64,000 nt of DNA from Sphingopyxis sp. MSC1_008 (GTDB lineage Bacteria > Pseudomonadota > Alphaproteobacteria > Sphingomonadales > Sphingomonadaceae). Each line of letters begins with the position of its first letter. Position 1 is the first letter of the stretch. The stretch is taken from NCBI RefSeq assembly GCF_023197165.1, contig NZ_JALPRD010000002.1:1-64000 (forward strand), read 5' to 3'. Below are positions 51,815 through 60,783 of this stretch, in pieces. The notes beneath the pieces are model-generated. The model had not been told where the DNA came from. It searched no databases and was given only the letters and a program-made list of their open reading frames with translations. The position numbers and the translations under genes were made by a program.

Positions 51815-52800
51815 GTGTCTTTCCTGAGCAGCGAACGGGCGAATGCCTTCAATGCCGGACCCCATGCCGCGACGCGCGACGGATTGAAAGCCTCGATACG
51901 CCACAGCGGGTCGTGCCGGTTCATCCAGTCGCGCTTGTATCCGTCGTTGCCGGTCCCGAAATCGACGCGCTTCACGCCATCAACCTCGATCACATGGCGG
52001 AACAGCGCCGCCGACAACAAGGTGCCGGGCGAGGCTTTCAAGCTGTCCTCGACATGCGCAAGCTTGTGGATGAAGGCGGTGCCGTCCTCGACCGTCCAGA
52101 ATTGCGCGGCGACGGGGATGCCGTCGATGCGCGCGATCCCCATGCGCAGGCGGCCGCCGTCGCTTTCGGCCTCGGCAAAGGCGCGGAGTAGCGCCGGGTG
52201 GCCTTCTTCGGGCTTCCAGCTCGCGGCGTAGATTTGTTCGTAAGCGGCCCAGCTTCCCGGATCGAAATCGGTGAGCAGCTGGATATCGACGATCCCCTTC
52301 TTCGCCTTGCGCTGGACGGTATTGCGCAGCGCGCCGGGACGGCTCGCCCACCATGCGTCATGGTCCATATCGCCCAGGTCGAGCCAGTGGCGATCGCCCG
52401 CGGGAGTCGCTTTCACCCACCAGCCGGCGTGACGCAGCGCCGCGACCATGTCTTGATGCTCGTCGTCGCGGACCGGATGCAGCGACAGCTGTGTGGCTTG
52501 GCCCCGCAGATTGTTAAAAAGCTCCACGAGCGCGATATCATGGTCGCGCCCGCCCGAATAAAGCGGCCGGATCGCAAAGCTGTACCAGTTCGTCAGGCCG
52601 GCCAGATGCCCCGGCTTTTCGATACGGAGCGGCAGCCAGGCGGTCGTTGTCCCGATATCACCGCGCGCATCGAACCGGCCCTCACCCGCAAAGCCGTGCG
52701 CCGCCAGCAGATCGAACCATAGGGGGCGATCGAAGGGCGCGGCGAAGCCTGCGGCGCCCGCCGCATCATCATTAGCGTGATGTTCACCGTTCCCTTGCAT
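51811..52800 (-). CDS. GNAT/FemAB-like acyltransferase of the XrtA locus
   Basis: The 329-residue protein (ATG 52800, MQGNGEHHANDDAAG) belongs to the FemAB/BioF2-like branch of GNAT acyltransferases. Two visible blocks are RPLWFDLLAAHGFAGEG, which opens the first GNAT half, and MGIARIDGIPVAAQFWTVED, a strand pair. VKRVDFGTGNDGYKRDWMNR is the conserved C-terminal motif of the family (XDFGXGXDXYK). Its ATGA overlap with the acyl carrier protein gene suggests that it takes its acyl group from that carrier. Divergent from the ligase gene (35 nt between the starts). Confidence 0.85.
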   Translation of the reverse strand: MQGNGEHHANDDAAGAAGFAAPFDRPLWFDLLAAHGFAGEGRFDARGDIGTTTAWLPLRIEKPGHLAGLTNWYSFAIRPLYSGGRDHDIALVELFNNLRGQATQLSLHPVRDDEHQDMVAALRHAGWWVKATPAGDRHWLDLGDMDHDAWWASRPGALRNTVQRKAKKGIVDIQLLTDFDPGSWAAYEQIYAASWKPEEGHPALLRAFAEAESDGGRLRMGIARIDGIPVAAQFWTVEDGTAFIHKLAHVEDSLKASPGTLLSAALFRHVIEVDGVKRVDFGTGNDGYKRDWMNRHDPLWRIEAFNPSRVAAWGPALKAFARSLLRKDT

Positions 52801-52835
52801 GGTGCTGCCCTCTATCACTCCAGTCCTAACAGCCG

Positions 52836-54368
52836 ATGACCAAAGCCGAAAACCCATCTTCCAGGCCGATCGACCATCTCGCCCGCTGCGGCGCGCCGGA
52901 CGCGGCTGCGCTGCTGATCGGCGATCGCGTCACGACTTATGCCGAACTCGATGCGGGCGTTGGACGATTGGCGTCATGGTTGCTCGAACAGGCCGGCGGC
53001 CCCGGTGAACGCGTCGCAAGCTGGAGCGCGAAGACGCGGCTCGCCTGCCTGATGCCGCTCGCCGCGGCGCGCGCGGGGCTGATCCATGTGCCGGTCAATC
53101 CGCTGCTCAAGGGCCCACAGGTCGCGCATATCCTGTCGGACAGCGGCGCGAGGCTGCTCGTCACCAACGGCGCGCGCGCCGAGATGCTCGGCGAGGGCCT
53201 GCCCGACGAATATGTGGTGCAGGATCTGAAGATCGGCGAGGAAGTCATTGATTCGGGAGGAGAGGGGCTGCCGCTCTCGATCGCCGAACCAGACGATCTT
53301 GCCGCCATTCTCTACACCAGCGGCTCGACCGGGCGGCCCAAGGGCGTGATGCTCAGCCATGCGAACCTGTGGCTCGGCGCCGAAAGCGTGGCGTCCTATC
53401 TCAAGATCGCGGCCGATGACCGGGTTCTCGCCGTCCTGCCACTCAGCTTCGACTATGGCCAGAACCAGCTGCTTTCGAGCTGGTATGCGGGCGCGGCGGT
53501 CGCGCCGCTCGACTATCTGACCGCGCGCGACGTCGTGAAGGCGGTGGGGCGGCACAAGGCGACGACGCTTGCGGGCGTGCCGCCGCTCTGGGTGCAGCTT
53601 GTCGAGGCTGAATGGCCCGCCGACACCGCGGCGCATTTGAAGCGCCTGACCAACAGTGGCGGGGCGCTGACCCCCTCGCTGATCGACGCGATGCGCCGGA
53701 CATTCCCCAACGCCGATATCTACCCGATGTACGGGCTGACCGAGGCGTTCCGCTCGACCTTCCTCGACCCGAAATTCGTCGCCGATCATCCGACCTCGAT
53801 GGGCCGCGCGATCCCGCACGCCGAGATTTTGGTGTGCCGGACCGACGGCACGATCACCGCCGACGAGGAACCCGGCGAGCTCGTCCATTGCGGGCCGCTC
53901 GTCGCCAAGGGCTATTGGGGCGACGCGGAACGCACCGCGCAGCGTTTCAAGCCTGCGCCGCGCGCGTCCGAATATGGCGGAATGGCGGTGTGGTCGGGCG
54001 ACACGGTGCGCCGCGATGCCAATCATCTCCTCTATTTCGTCGGTCGCGACGATGCGATGATCAAGACCGTGGGCAACCGCGTCAGCCCGACCGAGGTCGA
54101 GGATGTCGCGGTCGCGTCGGGGCTGATCTACGAAGCCGTCGCGTTCGGGGTGCCCGAACCGCGGCTTGGCGCCGCGATCGTCCTCATCGTGCGCGGCAAG
54201 GATGGCGTTGCGGACGAGGAGGGGCTGAGTGCCTATCTCCGCCAGAATCTCCCCAATTTCATGCAGCCGCAGGCGGTGGAATGGCGCGATACCTTGCCGC
54301 GCAATCCCAATGGCAAGCTCGACCGCGTGGCGATTGCTACCGATTGGGCGAAGGAGCCCACAGCATGA
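52836..54368 (+). CDS. Acyl-CoA ligase (AMP-forming), exosortase A system-associated
   Basis: The 510-residue enzyme is of the ANL adenylate-forming family. The phosphate loop is ILYTSGSTGRPKGVMLSHAN (about residue 160). PMYGLTEAFRSTFLDP is the A5 motif, the later A8 hinge is KTVGNRVSPTEVED, and the C-terminal lysine that drives adenylation is in PRNPNGKLDRVA (A10). All catalytic blocks are present, so it should activate a carboxylate and pass it to CoA or to the acyl carrier protein. The acid is unknown. The stop overlaps the start of the decarboxylase by 4 nt (ATGA). Confidence 0.9.
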   Translation: MTKAENPSSRPIDHLARCGAPDAAALLIGDRVTTYAELDAGVGRLASWLLEQAGGPGERVASWSAKTRLACLMPLAAARAGLIHVPVNPLLKGPQVAHILSDSGARLLVTNGARAEMLGEGLPDEYVVQDLKIGEEVIDSGGEGLPLSIAEPDDLAAILYTSGSTGRPKGVMLSHANLWLGAESVASYLKIAADDRVLAVLPLSFDYGQNQLLSSWYAGAAVAPLDYLTARDVVKAVGRHKATTLAGVPPLWVQLVEAEWPADTAAHLKRLTNSGGALTPSLIDAMRRTFPNADIYPMYGLTEAFRSTFLDPKFVADHPTSMGRAIPHAEILVCRTDGTITADEEPGELVHCGPLVAKGYWGDAERTAQRFKPAPRASEYGGMAVWSGDTVRRDANHLLYFVGRDDAMIKTVGNRVSPTEVEDVAVASGLIYEAVAFGVPEPRLGAAIVLIVRGKDGVADEEGLSAYLRQNLPNFMQPQAVEWRDTLPRNPNGKLDRVAIATDWAKEPTA

Positions 54369-55594
54369 AGCCGCACGGTCCGATCCCGCCCGGTTTCCGG
54401 GCCGATGTGAGCGGCATGCTGCTCATCGGCGGCGACCGTGCCGAGGCGCTCGCCGATGTTTCGGGCGATACGCCATTGTTCGCTTACGACAGCGCGATGC
54501 TGACCGCGCGCGTTGCCGAATGGCGCGCCGCGATGCCCCGCGGGGTGCAGCTCCATTATGCGATGAAGGCGAACCCCTACGCGCCCTTGCTCGCCTTCAT
54601 GGCGCGGCTCGTCGACGGCTTCGACGTCGCGTCGGGCGGCGAGCTCAAGGCCGCGCTCGCCAGCGGGATGCCGGCGGGCGACATCAGCTTTGCCGGCCCG
54701 GGCAAGCGCGACCGCGAACTCGAGGCGACGATCAACGCGGGCGCGACGCTCAATCTCGAATCCGCGGGCGAGGCCGAACGGGCGCTGTCGATCGCCGAGC
54801 ATATGGGTCTGACGCCGAGCCTCGCGGTACGCGTCAATCCCGACTTCGACCTCAAGGGGTCGGGCATGAAGATGGGCGGCGGCGCAAAGCCCTTCGGCGT
54901 CGACGCCGCCGAGGTTCCGGCGCTTGTCCGGCGCCTGATCGCTGCCGGCGCCGATTGGCAAGGCTTCCATATTTTCGCGGGGTCGCAGGCGCTTGACGCC
55001 GCCGCCATCGCCGACACGCAGGCCCAGACGGTGGCGCTTGCGGCGCGGCTCGCGAACGAGATCGGCGAGACTCCGCCGCTCGTCAATCTCGGCGGGGGCA
55101 TGGGCGTGCCCTATTTTCCCGGCGACAAGCCGGTCGATATTCGGGCCGTCGGCGCCTCGCTTGGCGAGACGCTGGCGGCGCGCGACCCGGTGCTCGCCAA
55201 GAGCCATTTCGCGATGGAGCTCGGCCGCTGGCTCGTCGCCGAGGCGGGGGTCTATCTGACCCGCATCGTCGACCGCAAGACCAGCCACGGCGAAACCTTC
55301 CTCGTCACCGACGGCGGCCTCCACCATCAACTCGCCGCGAGCGGCAATTTCGGCACCGTGATCCGCCGTAACTATCCGATTGCGGTCGCGGGCGCCTTCG
55401 GCCGCGAGCCCGTCGAGACCGTCTCGGTCGTCGGCTGCCTCTGCACCCCGCTCGACCGCCTCGGCGATCAGGTCGCGCTCCCGCGTGCCGAGGTCGGCGA
55501 TCTCATCGCGATCTTCCTCGCCGGCGCCTATGGCGCGAGCGCGAGCCCCGCGACCTTCCTGGGGCAGGGACCGGCGCGCGAAATGCTCGTCTGA
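54365..55594 (+). CDS. PLP-dependent decarboxylase, exosortase A system-associated
   Basis: The 409-residue enzyme is a fold-type III (alanine racemase-like barrel) PLP decarboxylase. The PLP lysine is in QLHYAMKANPYAPLLAFMA, the glycine loop is LVNLGGGMGVPYFPGD, and the partner cysteine is in VVGCLCTPLDRLGD. DGFDVASGGELKAAL is another family block. Relatives decarboxylate diaminopimelate, ornithine or lysine. Members tied to XrtA loci have no confirmed substrate. Coupling to the ligase gene suggests that its amine product meets the activated acid. 173 nt without a gene separate it from the export genes, so a separate promoter may lie there. Confidence 0.9.
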   Translation: MKPHGPIPPGFRADVSGMLLIGGDRAEALADVSGDTPLFAYDSAMLTARVAEWRAAMPRGVQLHYAMKANPYAPLLAFMARLVDGFDVASGGELKAALASGMPAGDISFAGPGKRDRELEATINAGATLNLESAGEAERALSIAEHMGLTPSLAVRVNPDFDLKGSGMKMGGGAKPFGVDAAEVPALVRRLIAAGADWQGFHIFAGSQALDAAAIADTQAQTVALAARLANEIGETPPLVNLGGGMGVPYFPGDKPVDIRAVGASLGETLAARDPVLAKSHFAMELGRWLVAEAGVYLTRIVDRKTSHGETFLVTDGGLHHQLAASGNFGTVIRRNYPIAVAGAFGREPVETVSVVGCLCTPLDRLGDQVALPRAEVGDLIAIFLAGAYGASASPATFLGQGPAREMLV

Positions 55595-55767
55595 TGCGTC
55601 TCAATCTGTTCCTTATCGGGACATCTTCCGACAAGCGTGGTCCAAACTTAGTTCAATACTAACATTATGTTCACCCTTTTCGAGCAATGGCGGAAGCTGA
55701 CGCAATGGCTGTCGCCGCGGAGTTTCCGGACCGTGGTTCCCCTGACGGCTCGAAAGGTTGATGGATT

Positions 55768-56424
55768 ATGGCTTCGTTCCCCTCGCTCCGCATCGCGCGC
55801 GCCGCGCTCGTGTCGGGCATCGCCGCGACCGCGCTGACGGGTTGCATGGGCGCCGGCGGTAACGCGCCGCAACTGCCGAGCGCGAACTTCGTCCAGAACC
55901 AGGAAGGTCCGGGCGAGGAATATATCATCGGCCCGCTCGACGAGCTCCAGATCTTCGTTTGGCGCAACCCCGAACTCGGCGGCAAGGTCCAGGTGCGCCC
56001 CGACGGCCGCATCACGACGCCGCTGATCACCGACATGCCCGCGGTGGGGAAAACCCCCACGATGCTGCAACAGGACATCAAGCTCCAGCTCAGCCAATAT
56101 ATCACCGATCCGATCGTCAGCGTGATCGTCACCAGCTTCAACAGCACCTTCTCGCAGCAGGTGCGTATCGTCGGCGCCACCGAAAAACCCGCGTCGATCC
56201 CGTTCCGCGCCAACATGACCGTGCTCGACGCAATGATTGCAGTCGGCGGCCTCGGCGAATATGCCGCTGGAAACAAGGCGCGACTCGTCCGTTTCGACAA
56301 GGGCAGTGGGAAGCAGCAGGAGTTCGGTCTGCGGCTTAATGACCTGATCAAGCGCGGCGACATCAAAGCGAATGTGCGGCTGCAGCCGGGCGATGTGATC
56401 ATCATCCCCGAAAGCATGTTCTGA
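55768..56424 (+). CDS. XrtA-type polysaccharide export lipoprotein (Wza-like)
   Basis: The 218-residue protein carries a lipoprotein signal (residues 1-27) with the lipobox LTGC at ATALTGCMG. The domains follow in the order of the Wza family: a polysaccharide export domain (EEYIIGPLDELQIFVWRNPE, then KVQVRPDGRITTPLI), then one SLBB domain (VRIVGATEKPASIPF through MIAVGGLGEYAAGN). It lacks the C-terminal helix of E. coli Wza, as is usual for this short type. It should sit in the outer membrane and form the outlet for the polymer. It is followed by the Wzz-like gene after 46 nt. Confidence 0.9.
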   Translation: MASFPSLRIARAALVSGIAATALTGCMGAGGNAPQLPSANFVQNQEGPGEEYIIGPLDELQIFVWRNPELGGKVQVRPDGRITTPLITDMPAVGKTPTMLQQDIKLQLSQYITDPIVSVIVTSFNSTFSQQVRIVGATEKPASIPFRANMTVLDAMIAVGGLGEYAAGNKARLVRFDKGSGKQQEFGLRLNDLIKRGDIKANVRLQPGDVIIIPESMF

Positions 56425-56470
56425 CCTGCCGCCGCCAACCCACCCATCTCCCAAGGATCGATTTCGAGCG

Positions 56471-58012
56471 ATGAACAGCCTTTACGACGAATTCCGGGTA
56501 GCGCTGCACAGCGTCTGGACGCGCCGGTGGCTCGTGCTGGCGGTGGCGTGGGGCATCTGCATCCTCGGCTGGCTCGCGATCGCGTCGATCCCCAACCGCT
56601 ATGACAGCCGCGCGCGCCTGCTCGTCGACGTCAACCAGATCCTGCCCGACGACGCGCAGATCGGCGGCGCGCGTCCGCAGATCGACCAGATCCGCGAAAC
56701 GCTGACCAGCGCGCGCAACATGGAAAAGGTCGCCGCGACGACCGGCCTGCTCCCCGCCGGCGCGAACGAGCGCGAAAAGGCGGGCGCCGTCGGCATGCTG
56801 CAAAAGAATATCAAGGTCATCCCGCAGCAGGACAATATCTTCGAAATCACCTCAAGCGTCGCGGTCGGCAGCCTGTCCGACGCCGACAATGCCAAGCTCG
56901 CATCGGGCGTGCTCGACAGCCTAATCACCGTGTTTCGCGACGACCAACTGCGCGGCGGCCGGATGAACGCGCGCGAGGGCCTGAAATTCCTCGACGCGCA
57001 GATCGCGGACCGCGAAAAGGCGCTGCGCGAGGTCGAAGCGCGCCGCGCGGCGTTCGAGGCGCAGAATATCGGCCTGATCCCGGGCGGCAGCGGATCGCCG
57101 GCGCAGCGCGTCGAAGCCGCGCGCGCCGAACTCGGCCAGATCGATTCGCAGCTCGTGTCGGCGCAGGCGCAACTCGCCGCCGCGAACGGCCAGCTCTCTT
57201 CGACCCCCGCAACGATCAACATCCCCGGCATGGGCAGCGTCGGCGGCGGCGTCGCGCGCCAGCAGCTTGCCGGGGCGCAGAACGAGCTCTCGTCGATGCG
57301 CGCACGCGGCCTGACCGATGCGCACCCCGATATCATCGCGCTGAAAAGCCAGATCGCCTCGCTGAAAGCGATGGCCGACCGTGAAGGCGCGGGCGGCGGC
57401 GGCGGCGGTAATTCGCAAAACCCCGCCTATGCCTCGCTGTCGGCGATGCGCGCCGAGCGCCAAGCGACGGTCAGCGCGCTGTCGTCGCGCAAGGCGCAGC
57501 TCACCGGCGACATCGCCAAAATCACCTCGCAGCAGATCCAGAACCCCGGCATCGCCGCCGAGTACGACCGGATCAACGGCGAATATACCGCGTTCAAGGC
57601 ACAGTATGACAAGCTGCTCGCGCAGCGCGAACAGGTCCGCATGCGCGGCGAGGTTCAGACCGAAACCGACGCGATCAAGATCGAACTGCTCGACCCGCCT
57701 TCGAAACCGACGAGCCCCGCGGCACCCAACCGGCCGCTGTTCCTGACCCTCGTGCTGCTCGCCGGCATCGGCGGCGGCATCGGCGCGGCCTTCGGGCTCG
57801 GCCAGGTCCGCACCAGTTACGCGACCGCCGCCAAGCTCGAACGCGCGAGCGGCCTGCCGGTGATCGGATCGATCACCGAAGTCGTGACGCCCGACCGCCA
57901 TCTCGACCGGCGCAAGAAACTCGTCTGGCTGGCGAGCGGCGGGGGCGCGCTTGTCGGCCTCTACGCCTTGCTGCTGGTCGCCGAATTCATCCAACGCGGC
58001 ATGGTTGCGTGA
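56471..58012 (+). CDS. XrtA-type polysaccharide chain length determinant (Wzz-like)
   Basis: The 513-residue protein has an N-terminal membrane span (RWLVLAVAWGICILGWLAI) and a C-terminal pair of spans (near residues 415-440 and 475-495). Between them is a large periplasmic part with long coiled-coil segments (EGLKFLDAQIADREKALREV, AEYDRINGEYTAFKAQYDKL). The PDDAQIGGARPQIDQIRET stretch follows the first beta element, and a glycine run (GAGGGGGGNSQ) near residue 310 marks a flexible link. LLDPPSKPTSPAAPNRPLF, before the C-terminal span, is the Pro-rich Wzz motif. Polymer length control and partnership with the downstream kinase are expected. Confidence 0.9.
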   Translation: MNSLYDEFRVALHSVWTRRWLVLAVAWGICILGWLAIASIPNRYDSRARLLVDVNQILPDDAQIGGARPQIDQIRETLTSARNMEKVAATTGLLPAGANEREKAGAVGMLQKNIKVIPQQDNIFEITSSVAVGSLSDADNAKLASGVLDSLITVFRDDQLRGGRMNAREGLKFLDAQIADREKALREVEARRAAFEAQNIGLIPGGSGSPAQRVEAARAELGQIDSQLVSAQAQLAAANGQLSSTPATINIPGMGSVGGGVARQQLAGAQNELSSMRARGLTDAHPDIIALKSQIASLKAMADREGAGGGGGGNSQNPAYASLSAMRAERQATVSALSSRKAQLTGDIAKITSQQIQNPGIAAEYDRINGEYTAFKAQYDKLLAQREQVRMRGEVQTETDAIKIELLDPPSKPTSPAAPNRPLFLTLVLLAGIGGGIGAAFGLGQVRTSYATAAKLERASGLPVIGSITEVVTPDRHLDRRKKLVWLASGGGALVGLYALLLVAEFIQRGMVA

Positions 58013-58026
58013 CGGGGGACGATGAC

Positions 58027-59052
58027 ATGAACGACCAACGCAAAGTCAAGCGCCCGCCCTCGCTCCTCGAACGCGCAGCCGACATGTTCGGCCTCGATCC
58101 CGCGGCCAATGCACCGACGATCGACGTGTCGAAGCTGCCGCCCGAAGCGCCCAAAAAGGCGAAGACGGCCAAGGTAGATCCGGTTGCGGACACGCCGCAG
58201 CCCGAAATTCTCGACCCCGTCGTCGAGGCGGCGCCAGCCGTCGAAGCCGCGCCCGCCGCGCCGAAACCGTCGCCGCGCAAGGATGTCGCCAAGGCGGCGC
58301 CCGCCATCGTGCCGACGCGGCAGGGAACGATCGACCGCGACCGCCTCGCGTCGCGCGGGATGATCGTCCCCGGCACCCCGGTGACCGGCATTTCCGAAGA
58401 ATATCGCATCGTGAAGCGCGAACTGATCCGCAATTTCGGCGGCGTCGGCAATCGCCCGATCCTGCCGCGCGGCCACCGCGTGCTGATCGCCTCGGCGAAC
58501 CCGGGCGAGGGCAAGACCTTCTCGGCGGTCAATCTCGCGCTCAGCCTCGCGGTCGAGGCCGATCACGACGTGCTGCTGATCGACGCCGATATCGCCAAGC
58601 CGAGCGTGCTCGAAGCGCTCGGGCTCGACGACGGTCCTGGCCTGATGGACGCGCTCGCCGATCCGCACCTGCCGCTCGGCGACTGCCTGATCCAGACCGA
58701 CATTCCGGGCCTCAAGGTCATGCCCGCGGGCACCGGGCATATGCACGACACCGAACTTCTCGCCTCGGCGCGGACCGAGGCGTTGCTCGCGCAGCTCGAA
58801 GCGGGCGCGCCGGGCCGCATCCTCATCATCGATTCGCCGCCGGTGCTCGCGGCGTCGCCCGCCGCGGTGCTCGCGGGGCATGTCGGGCAGACGATCATGG
58901 TCGTGCGCGCCGACGAAACGCTCGAATCGGCGCTACGCGACGCGATCGGCCTGATGGGCGCATGCCCGCATATCCAGCTGCTCCTCAACGGGGTCAAATT
59001 CTCGCCGGGCGGCCGCCGCTTCGGCACCTATTACGGACAGGGAGGGGCGTGA
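58027..59052 (+). CDS. XrtA-associated tyrosine autokinase (CpsD/Wzc kinase-like)
   Basis: The 341-residue BY-kinase homologue starts at the ATG at 58027, with GGGGGA seven bases upstream; a GTG at 58009 overlaps the chain-length gene. Its Walker A is ASANPGEGKTFSAVNLAL, Walker A' is VLLIDADIAKPS and Walker B is RILIIDSPPVL. The C-terminus ends in RRFGTYYGQGGA with two adjacent tyrosines, a reduced version of the Tyr cluster of Wzc/CpsD. Residues 1-125 are Ala/Pro-rich and unstructured. The kinase would bind the Wzz-like protein and switch chain elongation through its phosphorylation state. Its last base overlaps the next gene. Confidence 0.9.
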   Translation: MNDQRKVKRPPSLLERAADMFGLDPAANAPTIDVSKLPPEAPKKAKTAKVDPVADTPQPEILDPVVEAAPAVEAAPAAPKPSPRKDVAKAAPAIVPTRQGTIDRDRLASRGMIVPGTPVTGISEEYRIVKRELIRNFGGVGNRPILPRGHRVLIASANPGEGKTFSAVNLALSLAVEADHDVLLIDADIAKPSVLEALGLDDGPGLMDALADPHLPLGDCLIQTDIPGLKVMPAGTGHMHDTELLASARTEALLAQLEAGAPGRILIIDSPPVLAASPAAVLAGHVGQTIMVVRADETLESALRDAIGLMGACPHIQLLLNGVKFSPGGRRFGTYYGQGGA

Positions 59053-60761
59053 TGCGCACCACCACCATGCGTCATATGTCGACGCTGGCGGCCTTGCTGC
59101 TCGCCGGGACGGCGACGGGCGCGCACGCGCAATTTTCGGGCGATCCGGGAACGGGCAGCGGCAACGCGCCTGCGGCCGGCGCGCCGGCCTCCGAAGGCCG
59201 CGCGGCGAAGCGCGCCGAAGGCCGCCGGTCGCAGCGCCAGGTCGACGTCAGCCCCTATCTCGAAATCGGCCAGGTGCTGACCGCCGACCTCAAGAACGGC
59301 GGCGACGTCCTCACCTATACGAACCTGGCGGTCGGCGTCGACGCGTCGATCGTGACGAACCGCGCCGAACTCGCGGGCACGCTGCGCTACGAACATAATA
59401 TCGGCTGGAATGGCGGCCTCGGCGATTCGGACACGATCAGCGGCCTCGCCCGCGGACGGATCGAGGCGGCGCGCGGCCTGAATCTCGAAGGCGGCGCGCT
59501 CGCCACCCGCTCGCGCGCCGACGGTCAGGGCGCCGCGAGCGGTCTGTTGATCGGCGACGCCAGCAATGTCGCGAACCTCTATTCACTCTACGCCGGCCCG
59601 ACTTTCGCGCGGCGCATCGCCGGGCTCGACGTCGGGGCGGGCTATCGCTTCGGTTATACCAAGGTCGATGTGGACCAGCCCGCGATCCTGTCGCCGGGCA
59701 CGCAGCCTCAGGATATTTTCGACAGCTCGACGAACCATGTCGCGTGGGCCAGCGTCGGTGCGCGGCCGGGCGACCTGCCGTTCGGGTGGCAAGTGTCGGG
59801 CGGGTACGAGCGCGAGGACGCGAGCCAGCTCGACCAGCGCTACGAGGGCAAATATGCTCGCGCCGACGTCACGGTGCCGATCGGCCCGACGGTCGCGCTG
59901 CTCGGCGGCGTCGGCTACGAGGATATCGAGATCGGCCAGCGCAATCCGGTGGTCGATGCCAATGGCGTCCCGGTGCGCGATGCCAGCGGCCGTTTCATCA
60001 CCGATAAATCGACCCCGCGCCAACTCTCGTTCGACACCGACGGGTTGATCTGGGATGCCGGCGTGATGTGGCAGCCGAGCCGCCGCACGTCGCTTACGGC
60101 CAGAGTCGGCCGCCGTTACGGCGACACCATCTACACCGGCAGCTTCACCTATCGCGCCGACCATGCGACCTCGATCCAGGTTGGCGTCTATGACGGATTG
60201 TCCAGCCTTGGCCGCGGCCTGTCGGGCGGGCTTGCCGCGCTGCCGACGCAATTCGACCCGACCCGCAATCCGATCAGCGGCGATATCAATCCGTGCGTTT
60301 TCGGACAGCAGGGCGGCGGCTGCCTCAGCAACCAGCTCGGCAATGCGACCTCGGCGCAGTATCGCAGCCGCGGTGTGCAGGCGACCTTGTCGTCGCGCTT
60401 CGCCGGCTGGAGCTATGGCGTCGGCCTCGGTTACGACCAGCGTAAGCTGCTCGCGCCCTTGCTGTCGCCGATCGGCAGCCTCAACGGGATCAAGGACGAG
60501 AATTATTATCTCTTCGTGTCGGCGGCGCGTCAGCTCGACGCCGATTCGGACCTCTCGCTGTCGGGTTACGTCAATTATTTCGACAATGGCGCGCCGGGCG
60601 CCAGCGACGTCCAGTCGGCGGGCCTGACCACATCCTATTCGCGGCGCTTCTGGCGCGGCCTCACGGGGACCGCGGCGGCCAGCCTCAACGCCTTCGACCA
60701 AGAAGGCTTCAACAGTCAGCTTATCGGTTCAGCTTTGGTGGGACTTCGTTACAACTTCTGA
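59052..60761 (+). CDS. Outer membrane beta-barrel protein of the XrtA/PEP-CTERM locus
   Basis: The 569-residue protein has a signal peptide (MRHMSTLAALLLAGTATGAH, cleavage near AHA). Most of the rest consists of alternating hydrophobic and polar strands, typical of a barrel: NLAVGVDASIVTNRAELAGT, SLYAGPTFARRIAGLDVGAG and GLTTSYSRRFWRGLTGTAAA, ending in LVGLRYNF with the terminal Phe of outer membrane proteins. It matches the barrel protein that regularly accompanies XrtA exopolysaccharide genes (TIGR03016-like). Its role might be passage or anchoring of polymer or protein. The TGATG overlap with the kinase gene shows tight coupling. Confidence 0.85.
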   Translation: MRTTTMRHMSTLAALLLAGTATGAHAQFSGDPGTGSGNAPAAGAPASEGRAAKRAEGRRSQRQVDVSPYLEIGQVLTADLKNGGDVLTYTNLAVGVDASIVTNRAELAGTLRYEHNIGWNGGLGDSDTISGLARGRIEAARGLNLEGGALATRSRADGQGAASGLLIGDASNVANLYSLYAGPTFARRIAGLDVGAGYRFGYTKVDVDQPAILSPGTQPQDIFDSSTNHVAWASVGARPGDLPFGWQVSGGYEREDASQLDQRYEGKYARADVTVPIGPTVALLGGVGYEDIEIGQRNPVVDANGVPVRDASGRFITDKSTPRQLSFDTDGLIWDAGVMWQPSRRTSLTARVGRRYGDTIYTGSFTYRADHATSIQVGVYDGLSSLGRGLSGGLAALPTQFDPTRNPISGDINPCVFGQQGGGCLSNQLGNATSAQYRSRGVQATLSSRFAGWSYGVGLGYDQRKLLAPLLSPIGSLNGIKDENYYLFVSAARQLDADSDLSLSGYVNYFDNGAPGASDVQSAGLTTSYSRRFWRGLTGTAAASLNAFDQEGFNSQLIGSALVGLRYNF

Positions 60762-60783
60762 CCAAGCAACGGGAATTTTTGCG

